The translations under genes were made by a program, and so were the position numbers. From the NCBI RefSeq assembly GCF_000830005.1, contig NZ_CP010407.1, positions 6,522,001 through 6,586,000 of the forward strand: a DNA stretch of 64,000 nucleotides. The letters run 5' to 3'. This document shows positions 25,362 to 33,349 of this stretch, piece after piece. This stretch comes from Streptomyces vietnamensis. GTDB taxonomy: Bacteria > Actinomycetota > Actinomycetes > Streptomycetales > Streptomycetaceae. Position 1 is the stretch's first letter. Each line of letters starts with the position of its first letter. Below the pieces are notes generated by a model. That model was not told the DNA's origin. It ran no database searches and saw only the letters and a program-made list of their open reading frames with translations.

Positions 25362-27725
25362 TTGAGAACCAAGAAGCTGGCGGCGCTCGCACTGGGCGCC
25401 GTGACCGCTGCTGTCGTGTCGTTGTCGGTCCCGGCGGCCGCGGCGACCAGTGCCCCGCTCCTCGCGGCGGCCTCCGGGACCCAGGTCCCTCTGGCGGACA
25501 TGCCTCCTTTGGAGGCGGTGTTCAACAACCCGCAGCCCAACGGCACCGCGGGCTACGACCGGACCATCGAGGACCGGCTCCTGTACCTGATAGGCAAGGC
25601 CACGCCGGCGTCCAGCATCCGGGTGTCCTTGTACGAGATGGAAGACAAGGCGATCGTCGACGCGCTCATCGGCGCTCATCAAAAGGGCACTGATGTGCGG
25701 GTCCTCAGCGAACGCTGCCCCTACGGGGAGACGGACCGTTGCGGAACCGCCCTCCCGGAGGCCACCCGTCTCGCGCAGGCGCTCGGCAACGCCCCGGACG
25801 GCAAGCCGCGCGTGGTCCTCTGCCGGCAGGGCTGCATGCAGACCAATGACATCAACCATGACAAGTTCTGGCTGTTCAGCGAGTTGAGCGATGGCGTGAC
25901 GAACGTCGCCCACGTCGCGGTCCAGTCCTCGCACAACCTCGGTGCCACCACCGCCGGCCTCGCGGACAACATGGTCATCAGCGCGCGCGACGCGCAGATC
26001 TACCAGGGTTACGAGCAGACCTGGAACACCATGCGGGCCAAGGAACTCGCAGGCGAGACCGCCGGTCTCTGGCCTGACGTCGACGTCGCCGGGACCGGAG
26101 ACTTCAGCGGGCACGCGGGTACGGTCGCGGGATGGCGCTACCCGCGGGTGGCCAGGAGCGGCGAGGTGATCAACGACCCGGTGGCCAGGAGCATCGCGGC
26201 TCTCGACTGCGCCACCGGCCCGGAGGTCCACATCGCGATGGCCTCGTGGGGCGGTCGCACCGAGGTCGACAACGCCCTCCGCACCAAGGTCGACGAGGTC
26301 GGCGCCAACGGGAAGCGGTGCAAGTTCCGGATCCTGACGGCCGGCACCCCCGAGCTCGCGGGGGCCCTGGAGCCGGACGCGGCGCATCCGGACCGGGACG
26401 TCCAGCTGTGGGCGGTCACGTCGAACCGGCTCAACGGGGCGTCGGGCGGACTGCACTCCAAGTACGTTCTCCTGTCCTGGGACGACGCTTTCGGTGCGCA
26501 CCGCGTGGTGCACACCGGCTCCGACAACTTCAGCAACCCGGCCGTCGGAGCCGCCGACGAGTCGTCGCTGCGCATCACCGATCCGCGGATCTACGACGCC
26601 TTCAAGGCGAACTGGGACCTGCTGCGCACGCAGCACGACCTGACCGCGAACAACCTGACGGACATCCCGTTCCTGTACGAGTACGCCGCCAACGCGGACG
26701 GCACGAGGACGGCCCAGCCGTTCACGTTCGGGACGACCACGTTCGGCACGTTCCGCGACCCCAAGCACCCCCCGGTCAAGAGCACGGCCGCGGAGCGCGG
26801 CCACAAGACGGTCAAGGGTGACTTCAACGGCGACGGGGTGCTCGACATCGTCACCCTGAACGACGACGGCCTCGATGCCCAGGGCAAGAGCGCGTTCTCG
26901 TTCAAGACGTTCCTCGGCAAGCCCGACGGCCGCTACTCCACCGGCGTCAAGTCCTGGAGCGCGAACTCCGACTGGGGCTGGTACAGCAGCATGCGCCTCA
27001 CCAGCGGCGACTACAACGGCGACGGCCGGGACGACGTCGCCGCGCTCTACACCCGCGCGGGTGCGGGTGACGTGTGGTCGTTCTACACGTTCCTCGCGCA
27101 GCCGGACGGCACGTTCACGGGACCGAAGCGCGCCTTCGACAGCCTGGTCGGCTGGGGCAAGACGAGCCAGATGAAGATCGTGAGCGGGAAGTTCAACTCC
27201 GACAGCCGCGACGACATCGCCGCCCTGTACACGTACGCCGACGGCGGTCTGGGCCTCCACACCTTCACCGCGAAGGACGACGGCACCTTCAACGCCTCCT
27301 TCCGCTCCTGGTACGTGACGAACCAGACGGGCGACTACTGGGGGTCGGGAGACCGGACGACGATCGTGAGCGGCGATTTCGACGGCAACGGCCGTGACGA
27401 CATCGGAGCCCTGTACGACTACGCGGACGGCGCGGTCGGCCTGCACACCTTCACCACACGGACGGACGGCTGGTTCAACGCTCCCGTCGGCTCGTGGAAG
27501 GAGTACAACTGGGGTTCCGCCAAGAGCATGAAGCTGACCAGTGGCGACTTCGACGGTGACGGGCGCGACGACATCGCCTCCCTGTATAAGTACAGCGTCA
27601 CCGCACCGGACCCGGTGCCGATGGCCGTGCACATCTTCGGCACGCAGGCGGACGGCAAGTTCTCCGCGCCGTTCCGCGGCTGGTACGGCACGACGTTCTC
27701 GCCGGACTCGATCCAGCTCCCGTAG
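25362..27725 (+). CDS. Secreted phospholipase D-like protein with FG-GAP repeats
   Basis: 787 aa from a TTG (25362) with GGGGGG five bases upstream. The signal peptide (RTKKLAALALGAVTAAVVSL to AAAA) is clear. Residues about 50-430 form a PLD-like domain with two half-motifs: NHDKFWLF followed by VQSSHNLG, and LHSKYVLLSWDD followed by HTGSDNFSN; HxK and GSxN/SSxN are present although the HKD Asp is not canonical. Residues about 480-787 hold five FG-GAP/VCBS-type repeats (GDFNGDGVLDIV, GDYNGDGRDDVA, GKFNSDSRDDIA, GDFDGNGRDDIG, GDFDGDGRDDIA), probably Ca-binding beta-propeller blades. An extracellular phosphodiesterase or lipase role is inferred. Confidence 0.85.
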   Translation: MRTKKLAALALGAVTAAVVSLSVPAAAATSAPLLAAASGTQVPLADMPPLEAVFNNPQPNGTAGYDRTIEDRLLYLIGKATPASSIRVSLYEMEDKAIVDALIGAHQKGTDVRVLSERCPYGETDRCGTALPEATRLAQALGNAPDGKPRVVLCRQGCMQTNDINHDKFWLFSELSDGVTNVAHVAVQSSHNLGATTAGLADNMVISARDAQIYQGYEQTWNTMRAKELAGETAGLWPDVDVAGTGDFSGHAGTVAGWRYPRVARSGEVINDPVARSIAALDCATGPEVHIAMASWGGRTEVDNALRTKVDEVGANGKRCKFRILTAGTPELAGALEPDAAHPDRDVQLWAVTSNRLNGASGGLHSKYVLLSWDDAFGAHRVVHTGSDNFSNPAVGAADESSLRITDPRIYDAFKANWDLLRTQHDLTANNLTDIPFLYEYAANADGTRTAQPFTFGTTTFGTFRDPKHPPVKSTAAERGHKTVKGDFNGDGVLDIVTLNDDGLDAQGKSAFSFKTFLGKPDGRYSTGVKSWSANSDWGWYSSMRLTSGDYNGDGRDDVAALYTRAGAGDVWSFYTFLAQPDGTFTGPKRAFDSLVGWGKTSQMKIVSGKFNSDSRDDIAALYTYADGGLGLHTFTAKDDGTFNASFRSWYVTNQTGDYWGSGDRTTIVSGDFDGNGRDDIGALYDYADGAVGLHTFTTRTDGWFNAPVGSWKEYNWGSAKSMKLTSGDFDGDGRDDIASLYKYSVTAPDPVPMAVHIFGTQADGKFSAPFRGWYGTTFSPDSIQLP

Positions 27726-27735
27726 TCCTGACGGG

Positions 27736-27767
27736 CGGGTGCCCCGGCCATGCGGTCGGGGCACCCG
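27736..27767. terminator. Strong hairpin after the PLD/FG-GAP gene
   Basis: CGGGTGCCCCGGCC, loop ATGC, GGTCGGGGCACCCG: 14 bp with one G-T wobble, 10 bases after the stop codon. A typical Streptomyces terminator without a U tract. Confidence 0.8.
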
Positions 27768-27792
27768 GAAGCCGACACTATGCTCCCCTGTC

Positions 27793-28317
27793 ATGGTCAT
27801 GAGCGGCGGAACCCAGGACGCGACGCAGGACATGGTCGAGCTCGCCTACCGGCCCACGCGGGCCGACATCCTCGCCGGCGTCCTCGTACGCGAACGCGTG
27901 CGCCGTCTCCACCTGGTCCGCTGGGGCCTCACGGCGCTGTTCGGGGCGGGTGCCCTGCTGACGCTGACCAGGGGGCGGACCTCCGCGGTGTCGTTCGTGC
28001 TGATCGTCTTCTGCGCCGTCGTGGTCTGGGCGATGCCCCGCCTCCAGGCCCATCACGCGCTGCGCACGGTCGAGTGGCAGGGCGAGTACCGCACCTCCGT
28101 GGGCGAGCCGGGGATCACGGCCGAGACCGCGCACGTGACGCTCCTCCAGCGCTGGTCGGTCTTCCGCGGCTACCGCGAGACCCGTGACCACCTGGTGCTG
28201 CTCAGCCGCGACCCGAACATCCTCCTCGTGGAGGTGCTGCCGCTGCGGGGGCTGCGCTCCCCGGAGGAAGCGGAGCGGCTGCGGGCGCTGGTGGGCCGAC
28301 AGCTGCCCCGGCTCTGA
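27793..28317 (+). CDS. YcxB-like membrane protein
   Basis: The 174-aa protein has two adjacent hydrophobic segments (WGLTALFGAGALLTL; AVSFVLIVFCAVVVWAMP) and a C-terminal soluble region (TAETAHVTLLQRWSVFRGYR, then LLSRDPNILLVEVLPLRGL), matching YcxB-like proteins. ATG 27793 (or 27799) has no ribosome site; TATGCT eight bases upstream suggests a leaderless start. Function of the family is unknown. Confidence 0.75.
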   Translation: MVMSGGTQDATQDMVELAYRPTRADILAGVLVRERVRRLHLVRWGLTALFGAGALLTLTRGRTSAVSFVLIVFCAVVVWAMPRLQAHHALRTVEWQGEYRTSVGEPGITAETAHVTLLQRWSVFRGYRETRDHLVLLSRDPNILLVEVLPLRGLRSPEEAERLRALVGRQLPRL

Positions 28318-28476
28318 GCCCGCATGGCCGCTGGGCCGTCCTGGCCGCCCGGGCGGAGCGCACCCGCCCGACGGGCAATCCATTCCCCCGTGGCGCACGT
28401 ACCCCTGAACAGGAACCCCTGTGAACAGGACCCCCTGAGTCGGATGCCCGAGCACTCCGTGAAAGGAGGAGCGATC

Positions 28477-28755
28477 ATGAATCCCCTGAAGCGCGCAGCC
28501 CTCGCGGTGGGCTCCGCCGTCCTTCTGGCGGGCGCCGCGGGCGTCTCGGCGGCCCCCGCCTTCGCCGGCCAGCCCAACCAGTCCTGCGAAGAGCAGCCCG
28601 TCCGCCCCGGCCAGTCCCGGACCGCCCCCGGTTCCGCCTTCAACCCCGACGGCGTCTCCGGCACCCACTACGCGGGCGAACAGCCCCAGAACTCCGTCAA
28701 CCCCCACTCCGTCTCCCAGTACGACGTGGCCTGCTTCCAGGTCTCGACGCACTGA
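28477..28755 (+). CDS. Small secreted protein
   Basis: The 92-aa protein has a very strong ribosome site (AAAGGAGGA) and a Sec signal (AALAVGSAVLLAGAAGVSAA, cut near AFA). The mature part has about 60 residues with two Cys (NQSCEEQ; DVACFQ) and a conserved-looking core SAFNPDGVSGTHYAGEQPQ. Similar proteins are, from memory, sometimes labelled adenylate cyclase; no cyclase domain can fit here. It is probably an abundant extracellular peptide of unknown role. A short direct repeat (GAACAGGA twice) precedes it at about 28407-28430. Confidence 0.8.
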   Translation: MNPLKRAALAVGSAVLLAGAAGVSAAPAFAGQPNQSCEEQPVRPGQSRTAPGSAFNPDGVSGTHYAGEQPQNSVNPHSVSQYDVACFQVSTH

Positions 28756-28781
28756 CCTCCCCCGCCCGGAGCGGCGGAGAC

Positions 28782-28814
28782 ACCGCCGGTGCGCGGGACG
28801 GGCGCACCGGCGGT
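28782..28814. terminator. Bidirectional terminator hairpin
   Basis: ACCGCCGGTGCGC (28782-28794) and GCGCACCGGCGGT (28802-28814) form a perfect 13-bp stem with a 7-base loop between convergent genes. Confidence 0.88.
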
Positions 28815-28822
28815 CGTCCTTC

Positions 28823-29596
28823 CTAGCGGGCCCCGGCCCCCGCGTACGCCGACGCCGATGCGGGCGTCCCGCCCGCGTGCTCCGTCGCCGCCACCGCGAG
28901 CGCCCGGATCAGCGGGTGCGGGACGGTGCCGTCGCCCGCCAGTTCCGGCTGGAAGAGGGTCGCCAGGAAGAAGGGGTGCGAGGGGAGTTCGGCGACGCGG
29001 ATCCCGCCCTCCTCGTCCGCGCCCGTGAAGCGGAGGCCGTGGGCCCGGAGGGTGTCCAGGTGGCGGGTGTCGAAGCCGTAGTCGCAGTGGTACCGCTCCA
29101 TCGTCCGCTCCGCGCCGAGCGCCTTCTCCGCGAGCGAGCCGCGAGTGACCCGTACGACCCCCTCGTGACCCACGAGCGAGCAGGCGAGCGGCGAGATCAG
29201 CAGGTCGTCCGGGTCCGCCGAAGGGTCGTTCTCGGCGTGCGCCGCCCGCTCCAGGCCGCAGACGTCCCGCGCGTACTCGATCAGGGCGTGCTGGAAGCCG
29301 GCGCAGGTACCGAGGAACGGGATGCCGTCCTCGCGGGCCGTGCGGATCGCCGCGAGCGCTCCCGCCTCGCTCGCGTACGGGCTGCCCGGCGTCACCCACA
29401 CCGCGTCGAAGCCCTTCACCGCGCCCGGGGCCTCCGCGTCGCCCGTCGGGATCCAGTACGCGTCGAGGGCGAGGCCGTCGCGTTCGGCGAGGGCGTCCAG
29501 GAGGAGCGGGATGCGGACGTGGGAGCGGACGTGCGGGGAGCGGTCGCCGACCAGGGCGATCCGGGGGGTGTGCGTCGGTGAGTTCATGGTTGTCAT
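28823..29596 (-). CDS. CTP synthase C-terminal-related glutamine amidotransferase-like protein
   Basis: 257 aa from ATG 29596 (29587 also possible). It is a class I GATase fold without the CTP synthase amidoligase domain: RIALVGDRSPHVRSHV, WVTPGSPYASEAGAL, nucleophile elbow LGTCAGFQHALIE, then HPFFLATLFQPEL. The canonical His of the F-H-P-E block is Gln here. This matches the stand-alone family named CTP synthase C-terminal region-related (seleno)protein, in which the Cys may be Sec in other species. Reaction unknown; ammonia release from glutamine would be impaired without the His. Confidence 0.8.
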   Translation of the reverse strand: MTTMNSPTHTPRIALVGDRSPHVRSHVRIPLLLDALAERDGLALDAYWIPTGDAEAPGAVKGFDAVWVTPGSPYASEAGALAAIRTAREDGIPFLGTCAGFQHALIEYARDVCGLERAAHAENDPSADPDDLLISPLACSLVGHEGVVRVTRGSLAEKALGAERTMERYHCDYGFDTRHLDTLRAHGLRFTGADEEGGIRVAELPSHPFFLATLFQPELAGDGTVPHPLIRALAVAATEHAGGTPASASAYAGAGAR

Positions 29597-29683
29597 GCTG
29601 GGCCGCGGTCCTCGTTCACGTCCAACGATGATTCCTGCACCTTCCATCACGGACGCTTATGCCCGCCCCGCTAGGGTGGCCAC

Positions 29684-30208
29684 ATGACGAACGATCACGA
29701 CTGGGAGTCCCGCGTCACCGCGCTCTGGGCGCGCCTCGACGACCTGGAGCCCGCCGACTTCCGCGCCCGCGTCGCCGCCCTCGCCGCCGAGCTGCCCGAG
29801 GACGAGCCCGCCGCCGTCTTCGAGCAGGGCGCCGCCCACGACTCCACCGGCATGCCCGAGCAGGCCGTCGTCTTCTACGAGCGCGCCCTCGGCCTCGGCC
29901 TCACCGGACTGCGCCGCCGCCGGGCCGTCATCCAGCTCGCCAGCAGCCTGCGCAACCTCGGCCGCCCCGACCGCAGCGTCGAACTCCTCACCGCCGAGCG
30001 GGCCATCCCCGCCGACCGGCTCGACGCCGACGAGCAGGCCCTCTCCGGCGCCGTCGACGCCTTCCTCGCCCTCGCCCTCGCCGACACCGGCCGCGACCGC
30101 GAGGCCGCCTCCCTCGCCCTCGGCGCCCTCGCGCCCCTGCTGCCCCGCTACAACCGCTCCCTCGCGTACTACGCCAAGGACCTCCTGAAGACCCCCTTCG
30201 GGTCCTGA
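29684..30208 (+). CDS. Tetratricopeptide-repeat protein
   Basis: The 174-aa all-helical protein has TPR-like pairs: EPAAVFEQGAAHDSTGMPEQ then AVVFYERALGLGLTGL, AVIQLASSLRNLGRPDRSVE, and ALSGAVDAFLALALADTGRD. It likely mediates protein contacts. TAGGGT sits 6 bases upstream of the ATG and there is no Shine-Dalgarno, suggesting a leaderless mRNA. The LysR gene begins 7 bases after its stop. Confidence 0.82.
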   Translation: MTNDHDWESRVTALWARLDDLEPADFRARVAALAAELPEDEPAAVFEQGAAHDSTGMPEQAVVFYERALGLGLTGLRRRRAVIQLASSLRNLGRPDRSVELLTAERAIPADRLDADEQALSGAVDAFLALALADTGRDREAASLALGALAPLLPRYNRSLAYYAKDLLKTPFGS

Positions 30209-30215
30209 CCGCCGC

Positions 30216-31097
30216 ATGGACCCGCACCTCCTCCGCACGTACGTCACCGTCGCCCGGCTCGCCTCCTTCTCCGAGGCCGCCCGCGACCTCGGCTACACCC
30301 AGTCCGCCGTCTCCCAGCACATCGCCGCCCTGGAGACCGACCTCGGGATGCCCCTGCTCACCCGGCGGCCCGTCGCCCCCACCCCGGCCGGGGAACGGCT
30401 CCTCGAACACGCCGGGGCGCTGCTGCTCCGCCTCGACGCGGCCCGCGCCGACCTCGACCGGTTCGCCGCCGCACCCCGCGCGACCCTGGACGTCGCCGCC
30501 TCCCCGCTCGCCCTCACCCCCCGTACCCTCGCCGCCCTGCCCGCCACCGGCGTCACCCTGCGCGGACTGTCCCGCGAGCGGGTGCCCGTCGCCGTCGCCA
30601 CCGGCGAGGCCGACGCCGGGCTCGTCGACGGCATCGCCGCCCCCAGCGACCCGCTGCGGCTCACCGACATCGCCCCGCTCGCCGCGACCGGCGTCGCCGA
30701 GGAACCCCTCGCCGTCGTCCTGCCCGCCCACCATCCGCTCGCCGGACGCCCCGGCGTCCGCCTCGACGACCTCGTCGACGCCCGCTGGCTGGACGCGCCC
30801 GACGCCGGCATCCCCCTCGACCGGCTGCGGGCCGTCCACGGCGGGCCCGCCGGGCGCGGCTTCCGCGACGCCCTGCGCTACGAGGGCACCGACACCCGCA
30901 CCCTCGCCGCCCTCGCCGCCGCCGGGCACGGCCTCGCCCTGCTGCCGCTGCCCGCGGCCGCGGGCGTCCCCGGTGCGGCCGCCGTCCCCCTGGTCGCGCC
31001 CCGCCTCGTCCACCGCGTCGAGCTCCTCCTCCCGGCGGGCACGGGCCGCGAACCGACCGGTCCGGTGGCCGGGTTCGCCCGACGGCTCAAGGGCTGA
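30216..31097 (+). CDS. LysR-family transcriptional regulator
   Basis: The 293-aa protein has the LysR winged helix at the N-terminus: LLRTYVTVARLASFSEAARD, LGYTQSAVSQHIAALETDLG, MPLLTRRP, TPAGERLLEHA. The co-inducer domain is short and Ala/Asp-rich, ending GFARRL. No divergent gene exists because the TPR gene lies directly upstream on the same strand, so its target is not evident; autoregulation would have to act from the TPR promoter. Confidence 0.93.
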   Translation: MDPHLLRTYVTVARLASFSEAARDLGYTQSAVSQHIAALETDLGMPLLTRRPVAPTPAGERLLEHAGALLLRLDAARADLDRFAAAPRATLDVAASPLALTPRTLAALPATGVTLRGLSRERVPVAVATGEADAGLVDGIAAPSDPLRLTDIAPLAATGVAEEPLAVVLPAHHPLAGRPGVRLDDLVDARWLDAPDAGIPLDRLRAVHGGPAGRGFRDALRYEGTDTRTLAALAAAGHGLALLPLPAAAGVPGAAAVPLVAPRLVHRVELLLPAGTGREPTGPVAGFARRLKG

Positions 31098-31146
31098 CAC
31101 CCGCAGTCGCTACCCTGTGCGCAACGGCGACGGAAGGCGGACGGGT

Positions 31147-32106
31147 GTGAGGTGGCTGCGACGAGGACCCAGGCGGGACGGCGACGACGCACCGAGGGAC
31201 CCCGAGTTCGCGTACTTCTCCCAGCGGGAGGCCGCGCTCTTCCGCGGCCGGGTCCGCGAGACCTTCGCCGAACTCGGCCTGGAGGTCACCGTCTACGCCG
31301 ACCACGTCGTCGACGACAAGGGCCGCCGCTTCGGCCTCGGCAACCTCGCCGCCGTCTGCCACCAGGACCGGCGCGGCCCCCGCGTCTGGCCCGGCATGAT
31401 CGAACGCCACATCGGCCTCGTCGTCCGCGCCATGGACGGGCCCTCCGCGCTCGACACCCTGCCGCCCGAGCAGATCCGCGCCCAGCTCTACCCCCGGGTC
31501 GTCAGCGGCGACGGCATCGACGCCGGCGCCTTCGGCTACGCCAGGACCGTCGCCCCCGGGCTCTACGAGGTCCTCGCCCTCGACCTGCCGGAGAGCGTCA
31601 TGATGCTCACCGACGAGGCACTCGAACGGCTCGGGGACCACGCGCAGCTCCGCGACCGGGCCCTGCGCAACCTGCGCGGGCTGCCCGTCGAGGAGCACGA
31701 GACCGTCCGCGACGCCGACGGCATGTGCTTCGAGGTCATCCTCGGCGACTCCTTCTACACCGCCAGCCGCGTCCTCGACCTCGACGGCGTCGTCCAGCGC
31801 GTCACCGGCGTCCCGCTCGGCGAGCACGGCGCCCTCGTCGCCCTGCCCTTCCGGCACCAGCTCGCCTTCCACCCCATCCGGGACACCTCGATCATCCCGG
31901 CCCTCGGCGCGATGGCCTCCTTCGCCGCCTCCGGGTACGAGGACGTGCCGGGCGCCATCAGCCCGTACGTCTTCTGGTGGCGCGGCGGCACCCTCACCCA
32001 GCTCAGCGAGCACGACGAGGAGTGCGGCGAGCTGCGGATCGTCGTCGGCGACGACTTCCACGAGCTCCTGGAACGGCTCATCGCCCAGGGCCCCGACCGC
32101 CGCTGA
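31147..32106 (+). CDS. Conserved hypothetical protein
   Basis: 319 aa from GTG 31147 (GGAAGG upstream). The protein is soluble and alpha/beta. The N-terminal part has RVRETFAELGLEVTVYADHV, then DDKGRRFGLGNLAAVCHQ and IERHIGLVVRAMDGPSAL. The middle has SVMMLTDEALERLGDHAQL, and the end has HQLAFHPIRDTSIIPALGAM, SPYVFWWRGGTLTQLSEHD. I do not recognise a family; the order of segments vaguely recalls DUF1444-like proteins. No motif suggests an enzyme. Confidence 0.65.
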   Translation: MRWLRRGPRRDGDDAPRDPEFAYFSQREAALFRGRVRETFAELGLEVTVYADHVVDDKGRRFGLGNLAAVCHQDRRGPRVWPGMIERHIGLVVRAMDGPSALDTLPPEQIRAQLYPRVVSGDGIDAGAFGYARTVAPGLYEVLALDLPESVMMLTDEALERLGDHAQLRDRALRNLRGLPVEEHETVRDADGMCFEVILGDSFYTASRVLDLDGVVQRVTGVPLGEHGALVALPFRHQLAFHPIRDTSIIPALGAMASFAASGYEDVPGAISPYVFWWRGGTLTQLSEHDEECGELRIVVGDDFHELLERLIAQGPDRR

Positions 32107-32209
32107 CCCGGACACGGCCCTCCGGCATCCGGTCGCGGCGCGCGCCACCGCCCGGCAGGATGCTGTACGTCGCACCGGACGCAGACGAAGACGTCGAGGA
32201 GAAGCCACC

Positions 32210-33337
32210 ATGTCGGAACAGGTCGTGCCCTTCACCGCGGACGACTACCGGGCCCGGATGGCCCGCGCCGCCGAATCCGCCGCCGAAGCCGGACTCGCGG
32301 GCGTCCTCGTCGCCCCCGGACCCGACCTGGTCTACCTCACCGGCTACCAGCCGACCGCGATCACCGAGCGGCTCACCGTCCTCGTCCTCGCCGCGGGCCG
32401 GGAACCGGTCCTCGTCGTCCCGACCCTGGAGGCGCCCGACGCCGAGAAGGCCGCCGGGGCCGCCGCGCTCACCCTGCGCGACTGGACCGACGGCAAGGAC
32501 CCGTACGCCGTCACCGCCCCACTCCTCGACGTCGACGGCCGCTTCGGCGTCAGCGACAACGCCTGGGCCATGCACCTCCTGGGCCTTCAGCAGGCCCTGC
32601 CCGGCACCTCGTACGTCTCCCTCACCGAGGCCCTGCCGATGCTCCGGGGCGTCAAGGACGCGCACGAGCTGGCCCGGATCGCGGCCGCCGGGGCCGCCGC
32701 CGACCAGGCGTACGGCGAGATCCTCAAGGTCCGCTTCGCCGGCCGCAAGGAGACCGACGTCGCCGCCGACCTCGCCCGGCTCCTCATGGAGTTCGGCCAC
32801 TCGCAGGTCGACTTCACCGTCGTCGGCTCCGGGCCCAACGGCGCCAACCCGCACCACGAGGCCGGCGACCGGGTCATCGAGCGCGGCGACATGGTCGTCC
32901 TCGACTTCGGCGGCCTCAAGCACGGTTACGGCTCCGACACCACCCGCACCGTCCACGTCGGCGAGCCCACCGACGAGGAGCGCCGCGTCCACGACCTCGT
33001 CCGCGAGGCCCAGCAGGCCGGCTTCGAGGCGGTACGCCCCGGGGTCGCCTGCCAGGAGGTCGACCGGGCGGCCCGCAAGGTCATCACGGACGCCGGCTAC
33101 GGCGAGTACTTCATCCACCGCACCGGCCACGGCATCGGCGTCACCACCCACGAACCGCCCTACATGATCGAGGGCGAGGAACTCCCCATCGTCCCCGGCA
33201 TGTGCTTCTCCATCGAACCCGGCGTCTACCTCCCGGGCCGCTTCGGCGTCCGCATCGAGGACATCGTCACGGCCACGGAGGACGGCGGGGGCCGCCGCTT
33301 CAACAACACCCCGCACGAGATGGCGATCGTCGAGTAG
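32210..33337 (+). CDS. M24-family Xaa-Pro-type aminopeptidase
   Basis: The 375-aa protein has an N-terminal creatinase-like domain (YRARMARAAESAAEAGLAGV, PDLVYLTGYQP) and a pita-bread metal domain. The dimetal ligands are visible: D in VVLDFGGLKHGYGSDTTRT (two Asp), H in HRTGHGIGVTTHEPP, E in CFSIEPGVYLPGRFG, and E in VRIEDIV. It cleaves N-terminal residues ahead of proline, probably in the cytoplasm. GAGGAGAAG precedes the ATG. Its stop is 12 bases from the end of convergent treZ. Confidence 0.92.
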   Translation: MSEQVVPFTADDYRARMARAAESAAEAGLAGVLVAPGPDLVYLTGYQPTAITERLTVLVLAAGREPVLVVPTLEAPDAEKAAGAAALTLRDWTDGKDPYAVTAPLLDVDGRFGVSDNAWAMHLLGLQQALPGTSYVSLTEALPMLRGVKDAHELARIAAAGAAADQAYGEILKVRFAGRKETDVAADLARLLMEFGHSQVDFTVVGSGPNGANPHHEAGDRVIERGDMVVLDFGGLKHGYGSDTTRTVHVGEPTDEERRVHDLVREAQQAGFEAVRPGVACQEVDRAARKVITDAGYGEYFIHRTGHGIGVTTHEPPYMIEGEELPIVPGMCFSIEPGVYLPGRFGVRIEDIVTATEDGGGRRFNNTPHEMAIVE

Positions 33338-33349
33338 CGGTCGGGCGGT

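Noticed and set aside
28477..28755. Adenylate cyclase label for the small secreted protein
   Set aside because: The mature chain is about 60 residues with no cyclase motif. The label used for homologues is not supported by sequence.
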